NCBI GenBank assembly: GCA_021234595.1
Contig: CM037853.1
Coordinates: 22,001,809-22,065,808 of the forward strand
Source: Delia radicum
Taxonomy: Eukaryota > Arthropoda > Insecta > Diptera > Anthomyiidae
Length of the DNA stretch: 64,000 bases
Direction of reading: 5' to 3'
The notes under the pieces were generated by a model. It was given only the letters and a program-made list of their open reading frames with translations, was not told where the DNA came from and did no database searches. Made by a program: the position numbers and the translations under genes. Below are positions 57,801 through 64,000 of the stretch, piece by piece (position 1 is the first letter of the stretch; each line of letters opens with the position of its first letter).

Positions 57801-60191
57801 AAAATACACTGATATTTTTTTATGGATAAACAAGTATATTGTGCATAGTTTAAGCATATAAAACCGAAAAATTAAAATTTTGAGTTGAGTCACTTTTGAA
57901 TTGGGTGTGCGATATGTCCCATATATTTTTTCATAGAAGGAGTTGCAAAAAAATATTTCTGACTACACTTTTCCTGAGAAATGTTGGGTAGATAAACTCG
58001 AATTCGCAAAAAAAATTACACATTTTTCAGCACTTTAAGTTAGGTCGTCAAAATGACCATGTTTCGGGATTTTAAATTTTATTGCTTTCAACAACTTTAC
58101 AAATAGCAGTTCTTTTTGTCTCACATATAAAATTTGAATTTAACTATATGTGAAATTTTTTAACGGGACATTCATTAATTGGGCCTTACAATTTGTATAT
58201 TCAAATTTAATAATACTTATTTTATAAAAAAAGATCAGCAAATGAATATTCAAAATGAATTTTATAGTTTTAAGTCAAATTAAGTTTTTTGTAACCACCA
58301 TACTTATTAATCGGGATTAGTTAGGCATCAAGGGCATGAAATCCATAAATAAAAATAAATAAAACAAAACAATATACAGTACTTTTCGCTTACAGTCACA
58401 TCTCTTAGTTGCACACAAGTTGTGGACTATATCGCTAATGTGACTATATCGCTAGTTTTTTTATATGCCATTTTGTTGCCTATAAATAAATTGTGATATA
58501 GTCAATGTGACTATATGCAATTTATTTATTATTATAACAGGTGGAAAATTTGGAATATAAAAACGATGTTTGAAACGATTCAGCTCAGTTTCCTTGTTCC
58601 AATTTTCGTTTTAGCCTCTTAAATTTTTAAATAATTTTAAACCGAAAAAAATTCAAGATTTCATAATTATATTAGAAATTTTCTGTATTGTGACTATAAC
58701 TTAAATTATTTGCATATAAATTTACTTTTAGTAGCCAGAGTTTAGTGGCATATAAGCCAAATGTGATTATATCGTGAATGGACTATATCCTAAATATTTT
58801 GTATGCAATTTGATTTTAGATGACAGTAAAAGTGTAAAAATGGACTATATCGCTAAATGGACTATAAGCGATGTGACTGTAAACGAAAAGTACTGTAATA
58901 CATTTGAGCTTTTTTATAACTGAAAACGCTTTAAATGTGTTTGAAATACCGATACCGAATAAAATAACATTAAATCGTTACTTAACCCGGTTCGGTTGTC
59001 AACCTTGCTGAAAGTGATAACAGGAAATTTTTCGAAAATTTTTAAAATTATCGCACCCACCCGCCAAAACCAGGGCTAGATCCGACACTGTATAGCAACC
59101 ATAACAATCGGTCGCAGCTATCGAAGCATTCGATTGGCAACAAATATGGTAGCCAAGGCCGAGTATTTACCTAAGTATATATAAAGGGTTAAACAAAATA
59201 TGCACTTCCGACCTTGGGATCACACTATTTGGCTCTGCCGCTAAATTGATCCGTAACACTGTTAATATTAAAACAAAAATTTTTCTCAAACCCCCCAATT
59301 TGTAATTCTTTGAAAAGTGTAGAGTGCTCACTTTGGAAAATTTCCGAAATTTTTAAAAATTATCGCACCCACCAGCCAAAACAAGGACTAAATCCGCCAC
59401 TGTATAGCAACCATAACAATCGGTCGCAGCTACCGAAACATTCGATTGGCAACAAATATGGTAGCCAAGGCCTAGTATTTACCTAAGTATATATAAAGGG
59501 TTATACGAAATATACACTTTCGACTTTGGAATCACACTTTTTGTCTCTGACGCTTAATTGATCCGTATTACTGTTAAAATCCAAAAAAAAAATTTTTCAC
59601 AATAGCCATTTTGTAATTCTTTGAAAAAGGCAGAGTTCCTACTTTAGGCTTGGTGACTATTACCAAAAAAATTTTCGTAAACTTTTGTTTGGGGATAAGA
59701 TCCGTTCACACTACATTACAAGACCTAATCTCAAGATTTCATAAATAAAAGTCCGTTTTTTATTATTTTTTGTTATTTTGATAAAAGTTTTTTTATCGAA
59801 GAAATCCTTCAAGATTTGAGTCCTGTTCTCATACTTACTTATCCATAATAAATTTGTATATTCCACTCAATGTTAAACGCTGATTTGGTGCGCTACTTAT
59901 CGCCATAGCGATCAGAGCAATGTAAGAAAATGGCGGCTTTTCAGGACGATGAGAATTTTGAAGAAATGACCAAGGATATGACCACATATTATTTTGCATG
60001 CTCATTAATGGATGTATATTTGGTATATTTGTATAGAAATATGGATTGGGAGAAGCCGACGGTGAATTATCCGATAATATAGCAGGTATAGGTGGACTGC
60101 CAATTGATGGATCTAAATAATTGGAACGTTGCAACATATTAGCACTGTTGGGTAATTGAGCTAAATTTAAGTAGTATGGTGAGGGTAACAT
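45860..60191 (-). CDS. FoxL1: Forkhead transcription factor FoxL1 (fd64A), three exons
   Basis: Winged-helix DNA-binding regulator; FoxL1 orthologues act in mesoderm and gut. Minus-strand exons 60191-59839, 46737-46482 and 46417-45860 join with GT-AG borders and consistent phase into 388 residues. The forkhead domain begins at about residue 82 (RPEKPPFSYIALIAMAIS), crosses the first splice (KFIMDK then FPYYRENKQGWQ) and includes recognition helix NSIRHNLSLNDCFVKV and wing GKGSYWMLD. The C-terminal exon is Ser/Asn-rich and ends FSIENIIKKD, an eh1-like motif that usually recruits Groucho. The ATG at 60191 is the first after an in-frame stop. Intron 1, 13.1 kb, contains many transposons. Confidence 0.93.
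46950..47760. repeat. Unidentified GC-richer segment in FoxL1 intron 1
   Basis: From about 47360 to 47740 base composition rises well above the surroundings. Frames of 80-96 codons overlap on both strands without recognisable domains. It looks like the 3' untranslated region of a non-LTR retrotransposon, but no tail or duplication was found. Confidence 0.35.
47770..48860. other. Unassigned intron DNA
   Basis: AT-rich; one frame near 48226-48480 (GTKFVGGYYQISVEAVKIPL) is not recognised. Ends in a (TA)n run at 48860-48890. Confidence 0.3.
48998..50288 (+). mobile_element. Mariner-like transposon, nearly complete
   Basis: 1291 bp; ends AAGGGTGGTTAAATT and its complement, extending into AAGGGCCGATGTTGA; TA on both sides. 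Sibling repeat copies show the empty target (GCGCCTTTTCATACATGTAG). Contains one transposase gene with a single frame break. Confidence 0.9.
49111..50183 (+). pseudogene. Mariner-like transposase with one frameshift
   Basis: Cut-and-paste transposase. N-terminal HTH region (MERYTIQQRVKVIETYYENG), then IIFSDEAHFHLSG with the first catalytic Asp. The frame ends at 49788, and the protein resumes from about 49750 in another frame: QQDGAICHTA (second Asp) and PPRSCDLTPLDFF (third Asp), 36 residues between the last two. A single base missing in an A run near 49752 explains the shift. Otherwise no stops, so inactivation is recent. The exact ITm family (maT-like or other) is uncertain. Confidence 0.85.
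52329..52844 (-). pseudogene. hAT transposase fragment
   Basis: 171-codon frame with the tail of a BED finger (SNFIKHLQVKHSELF) at its start. Then a linker (RLLHAMIDCSLPFSILEKKSF) and the beginning of the RNase H-like fold (VFLGYMYHWL, AAHT-like GAHTAKNIAQSI, ITDNGSNFVKAF) follow. It ends at GVGNDFFED; the catalytic C-terminus and dimerisation region are absent. The BED cysteines lie upstream behind in-frame stops. Confidence 0.78.
53380..53564 (-). mobile_element. tRNA-derived SINE, copy 3
   Basis: Reverse orientation of copies 1 and 2, with poly(T) at its left. Target duplication AACAGCTATGTTAT / AACAGCTCTGTTAT (53367-53380 and 53565-53578, one difference, first base pair of overlap shared with the tail). 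Confidence 0.88.
53715..53910. repeat. AACCGAATT-rich segment, possible CCCAG element end
   Basis: Several AACCGAATTxxGGTTG motifs in both orientations, ending at 53909 with TTTTTACTGGG. Resembles the right subterminal part of a CCCAG element; the left end is not found. Confidence 0.4.
53919..54058 (+). repeat. 70-bp tandem duplication
   Basis: Two copies of a 70-bp unit starting GCATTAAGGGTACATGATGG, differing at two or three bases. Confidence 0.85.
54360..54850 (+). repeat. Interspersed repeat X, copy 3
   Basis: Matches 40735-41205 in the same orientation through the GATGATGGxAACCTAGAAAA and GGCCTCGAACTTGAATAATT blocks. Here followed directly by repeat Y. Confidence 0.68.
54885..55190 (+). 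repeat. Interspersed repeat Y, copy 2
   Basis: Inverse of 39290-39640. Adjacent to X, which suggests X and Y are parts of one longer element broken up elsewhere. Confidence 0.7.
55195..56800. other. Unassigned intron DNA
   Basis: AT-rich, short frames only, no terminal repeats recognised. Confidence 0.35.
56807..56996. mobile_element. MITE with CACTC ends, TA duplication
   Basis: CACTCAAAAAAGT and, inward from the right, CACTCATAAAAAAGT; TA both sides. Interior full of AGCAAAAAT / ATTTTTGCT. 190 bp. Confidence 0.6.
57053..57562. mobile_element. TIR element with a tRNA-like core
   Basis: Ends CACTGATAAAATTTTC and, inward from the right, CACTGATAGAATTTTCC. Left flank TA, right flank CA. Subterminal repeats of TTTCATTAA / TTAATGAAA. 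A tRNA-like module lies in the middle on the minus strand. Confidence 0.65.
57241..57317 (-). repeat. tRNA-like module in the CACTGATA element
   Basis: On the minus strand, A-box-like GGTCAATCGGTAACGCGG and B-box GGGTTCAAGTCCTG in tRNA spacing. The acceptor arms do not pair well, so it is not called a tRNA gene. No poly(A) or SINE tail seen. Confidence 0.5.
58377..58895. mobile_element. Tc1-type TIR element, TA duplication
   Basis: CAGTACTTTTCGCTTACAGT with its near-exact complement at the right, TA at 58375-58376 and 58896-58897. Interior repeats the motif GACTATATCGCTA/ATGTGACTATA many times on both strands. 519 bp, no transposase. Confidence 0.8.
59030..59650 (+). repeat. Two tandem copies of a 312-bp unit
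   Basis: Copies start near 59030 and 59342. Landmarks TATCGCACCCACC, GCAACCATAACAATCGGTCG and AAGTATATATAAAGGGTTA recur 312 bp apart with about 10% divergence. In FoxL1 intron 1, about 0.2 kb from exon 1. Function unknown. Confidence 0.82.
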
Positions 60192-60194
60192 GAC

Positions 60195-62285
60195 TATCAC
60201 AATTACACTTGATTAATTAAATAGTTTTTTTTTTTAGTATTTCGAGTGTTTTAAACTCAATTTTTTTATCACTTTATAAATAATTTTTCCGCTATTTATT
60301 TAAAAATATATTTTCTGTTTTTTTTTTGTAATTTTTTAATTATTTTACGTATGGTAACCGATATTCCATTTCCTAGGGCGTTTTTACAATTCTTTTCCGT
60401 TTTGTGTACTTTACTCGACAACGTCGAAGTGAAAAAACATCAATCGTTAAAAATTATTTCTAGTATTTAGTCAAATTCTTGTGATGATTTTGAAATGAAA
60501 AATAATTCTCAGCCAGAATTTTAAGTTCTCAGAGGATAGAAAAAGATGATCTATGTAAACAAAATTCACACGTACGGCTGAAATGTTACGCTTTCTTAAT
60601 CAATTGTATGAAAGAATAACAACATATTGTCAGTGAGTTGTGCGCGATCTGTGGGATGATCTTTGAATATATTTTGAATATAGAGCGCGCTCCACATTTT
60701 CAAATACAATATTATCTCTCCTAAGAAAACACAAGAAAGAACAAAAAAAGTCATAAAATTTTCCTCAATTTTCCTCCCATTCAATATGTTAAAAGGCAAG
60801 TAGTAAACATTTGATCACATGTTGATTTTTAGAAAAAAAAAAATCAAAAAAAACACTTAAAAGGCACGAGTACTAGTGCTCACATGTTTATATCCCTTTT
60901 CTTCTATGTTGTTGATATTTATCACAAAAATTACCATAAAAAAGGGTTCTGGCAAACTGATCATAAAAAAGTCGTAAAATTTTTGTTTAACTGTTTATAA
61001 TTAAAACTTTCACTTTCTCTTTTCCGAACTTATTCTATATTGTGATTCTAGTGTCATTTCCAGGCATTCTCTAATCCACAGAAAGTCTCTTCTATTCCAG
61101 TAAGGGAATGTTCCCTATTGTGGCCTATTCCCTAAAGTGGACCTCTTGTTTTGTTTCGTATTGTTGCATGAATATGTCAAAACTGTCAGAACTGTCATCA
61201 AGTTAAATTTCGCTATCACTAATTTCTTGGTTTTGTTGTGTCGTTGCAAAAAACGCAATATAAAGTGTAATATTCCGTGAATTACAAACAAGTTTCATAG
61301 AATTTTCCAAGTCGGCTTTTGTAACCGGTGAGAATTTTATTCACAATTTTAACAAAACTAATTAACTCCATAAACGCATATAATAAATAAAACAAAACTG
61401 TCAAAAATTTAATTTTCATAATGTTCCTTAAAATGGACCTTTGATAAGGGAGTAAATTTCTATAAAAATGACAAAAAATATAAAACATTGTTTTACACCC
61501 CCAACCGCCAGTTTTATTATTACAAATGGTTCCAAATGGAAGAAATCGAATTTTTTTGCAAAGCGCTAACCAGTGCGGCAATCCCTACTAAAATGACTCA
61601 TTTTGTAAAAAAGTGTGTTATTAAAAATTCCCAAAAATTGAAGTCTCGAAATTATTTAATTTATTTATTTAATATACTCAAAATTATTCAGATATGCAAT
61701 TCTCACTTTATCGGATATCATTAACCCGCTCTAGCCAGGAATCCAAAATGGCCCTCAAATTTGATAAAAATGTAGAAACGTATTTTATATTAAATGATTT
61801 TTAGAATTTTTTGAAATGCCTAATTTTGAAATGTCGATTGATATTTTTATAAAATAATAGTTACTATTAAAAAAAAAAAAAATAATTGAAAAATAATAAT
61901 TCGAGTTTGTGTTTGAAGCGACTTCTTTCCAGGACATTTTATCAATTGCTTATTTTGTCAAAAATTTAGCAAAATTTTAGTGTTTTTATTAAAATTTGTA
62001 TATAGGATACAAAACTAACGAACAAACGCAGTTATTTATAGTCCCAATATTATATTTAATGGTTGCTTTTGACCCCACCTTATTAACCCTTAAAAATAAG
62101 ATTGGCACTATAAAGAATTGCGCTTGTTCAATAGTTAGGTGCCCTCTACCAAGTTTATAAATTTAATAAACATCTGAAAAATGTTGTTCTGTAATGGATA
62201 TTTTATGGGGAAAAGTAAAATTTAGCCTTAAATGGACCAAGTTACACAAAATAATAGTTTTTATCAAGAGAGAAAATGTCTTGGA
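60195..62285. other. FoxL1 upstream region, otherwise unassigned
   Basis: The FoxL1 leader and promoter must lie in the first few hundred bases but no clear TATA or initiator was fixed. A pair of related GxGGACCTxTTG blocks near 61135 and 61435 in inverse arrangement may be element ends. No other gene seen. Confidence 0.35.
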
Positions 62286-62288
62286 CTA

Positions 62289-63301
62289 CCCAGCAAAATT
62301 TTTTAGAACAGATTACCTTTCAACCTGTTCTAGAACAGCTTCTTTTATCACCGGTTACATGGAACCAGTTCTAGAACAGGTTTCTGGGAGTCAAAATGTA
62401 AGGTTTCACTGTCCCAGAACCAGTTCTATAACTGGTTCTAGTTCCGGTTCTACAGCAACCTGTTCTAGATTGGAGGTAAAGAGCAGAGAACGAAGCCGAC
62501 ATTTAATTGTCGCCGGCGGCGGCTAATCAAAAATATACTCGGCGGCGGCTGAAAGTCGACTAAAGCCGAACAATTTTCGGCGGCGGCGGCTAAAGGAAAA
62601 AAAAGTCGGCGGCGACTATAAATCGACTAAGCCGATGGGTAAAAAATGTATTATAATTTAATTCACTTATTTATTTGTAATCTAAGCAAATTTTACAAAA
62701 TTTCATGTTTTCCAATATGTGTCTATCTTTTATGTATAGACTACCAAAATGCCTCCAACACTCCGATAAACCCGTTAGGTTTACTTGAACCTTTGCTATT
62801 TTTTTTATATCATCTTTTCTTTTAAACAAGTCTTTACAATATGCTATATCGGCAGATTTTGAAAAAAATGTATTTACATCAGTAGAAGCATCTGAGTTAG
62901 AATCAGAATCAGATGAAATTGTGCGATTCATAATGAAAACCTATGGTTGCCAGATTGGTGGGTACTAAAAGCCGGATAAGGGCGAAGGATTCTTAAAATA
63001 ATATGATTTTTTAGTTAAAATGAATTTAGATAAAAAAATATCGGCTAAGCTGATATAGTCGGCTAATATTTTGTAGCCGAAATTAGCTGCTCAGATCGGC
63101 GGCTCGAGTACCTGAAAAGTGATCGGCGGCGGCTTAGCCTCGGCTATTAGCCGATCGGCTTCGTTCTCTGGTAAAGAACCTATTGCAAATAGGACAAACT
63201 CCATATAAAAAGAATCGGATGTAGAACAGAAATTAGAACTCGCTATAATACACAATAAGTTGTTCTGCAACCTGTTATTTGGATTATACTATTTTACTGG
63301 G
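62289..63301 (+). mobile_element. CCCAG element i with a nested hAT element
   Basis: CCCAGCAAAATTTTTTAGAA on the left; ATTTTACTGGG on the right. Subterminal GAACCGGTTC, GAACAGGTT and CTAGAACAG repeats. Flanks TA and AT do not match, so the duplication is lost or a boundary is off. Same family as j. Confidence 0.68.
62484..63170 (-). mobile_element. hAT element with CAGAGAACGAAGCC ends
   Basis: CAGAGAACGAAGCCGA and its complement; flanks GTAAAGAG and GTAAAGAA, 7 of 8 matching. Subterminal CGGCGGCGGCT repeats. Carries an 86-codon minus-strand frame (62931-62671), an acidic start (SSDSDSNSDASTDVNTFF) running to FCKICLDYK. That may be the first half of a BED finger, so this is the N-terminus of a deleted transposase. 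Confidence 0.8.
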
Positions 63302-64000
63302 ATAGTTTTAATGAAATTTTTTCGCTAAACTAATGAAGCTTTCTTCACAATGCCAATAAAACTTTATTAAAATTTCTTAAACTTTTTGAAAAAGTTTCAT
63401 AGATTTAATGAAACTATTTGCAATTTCATTAGTCGTATGAAATTTTTAATAATTCATACGAAATTTTTCATAAATTTAATGAAAAGTTTCAATGCAAAAA
63501 TTCATTGATATCATACAGATAATTATTTTTATCCATTTAAAGGCTTTAGATTATTTTATTGTGGTCATAATTTAAATTTTCTTGTGGTCATAAATTTAAT
63601 TAATTCATGGGTCGTTTTAGTCTCCCAAAAGCTAAGGGTTAACTATTTTTTGAATAATATAGAAATAATAATAGTCTAATAAAATTTAGATGACATTTTT
63701 TCCGAAAATTATGAAAGGTGTTATTCTGTAAATTTCATAGTGGGTCCTTTTTGGCCAAAAGTGTAAAATTTAACCCTGTATGGATCAGGTTACATAAAAT
63801 AATTATTTTTATTAAGTGGAGATTTTTTTTATCAAATTAAAGTCTCTACAATCATGGGACTTTTTTATCCCCAGGGTTAAAGATTTTTTTAGAAAATAGT
63901 AAACATAATTATAGTCTGATCAAATATAAGTAATATTTTTCAGAAAATTATGCAAACTTTAATAAAAAAATTTTAATTTTGTTAAAGTTTTGATAAAATA
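63302..64000. other. Repeat-like AT-rich end of window
   Basis: Dense TTAATGAAA / TTTCATTAA motifs near 63310-63500, like the subterminal parts of the element at 57053, but no ends located. Remainder unassigned. Confidence 0.35.

Overview
The window reads as AT-rich nuclear DNA of a higher fly (Diptera, Schizophora; most likely a calyptrate such as a blow fly or house fly). The basis is five genes whose proteins closely resemble their Drosophila orthologues, canonical GT-AG introns, and very heavy loading with DNA transposons, Helitron-like ends, SINEs and LINE remnants. Species cannot be fixed from sequence alone. No prokaryotic features, rRNA genes or convincing free-standing tRNA genes were seen.

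Host genes, left to right: (1) QC, glutaminyl-peptide cyclotransferase, + strand, 5' end outside the window (142-6747). (2) Rrs1, a ribosome-assembly regulator, - strand (14170-6900), tail to tail with QC. (3) rasp, the Hedgehog palmitoyltransferase, + strand, intronless CDS (17481-18986), head to head with Rrs1. (4) RpL28, + strand (32913-33761), with possible intronic C/D snoRNAs. (5) FoxL1, a forkhead factor, - strand (60191-45860), whose first intron of 13.1 kb splits the DNA-binding domain. The genes do not form a pathway. From memory their Drosophila orthologues all lie on arm 3L, so the window looks like a piece of Muller element D.

Most of the rest is transposon debris, and nesting lets the order of events be read. 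The main signal is a group of elements whose ends begin CCCAG (or close to it), make 2-bp target duplications of varied sequence (AT, AC, TT, TA, CA, AA) and carry dense subterminal repeats that differ between families. I find at least eleven. Five crowd into 20158-30031 in alternating orientation, sharing ends but carrying different interiors: a tandem array of Helitron 5' ends, a spliceable exon cassette of unknown origin, or a Ty3/gypsy polymerase fragment. This cargo-swapping behaviour, like the Pack-TYPE elements of plants, is the best candidate here for something undescribed.

Other mobile DNA: hAT-type elements with perfect 8-bp duplications (10071-11521, 11704-12091, 30570-30772, 31860-32064, 52007-53574) and one with 7 of 8 bases (62484-63170); two IS630/Tc1/mariner elements (48998-50288 with a one-base frameshift, 39838-40219 internally deleted); a Tc1-like relic (19473-21777); TTAA-flanked piggyBac-like elements (36305-36434, 43360-45119); a tRNA-derived SINE in three copies; Helitron 3' ends with compensating hairpins (12392, 13573), one beside a 142-bp tandem array; a probable solo LTR containing an 83-bp minisatellite (37116-38648); and two decayed non-LTR retrotransposon pieces. 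Long AT-rich stretches (for example 30931-31859, 41206-42361, 55200-56800, 60200-62280) show nothing I can name.
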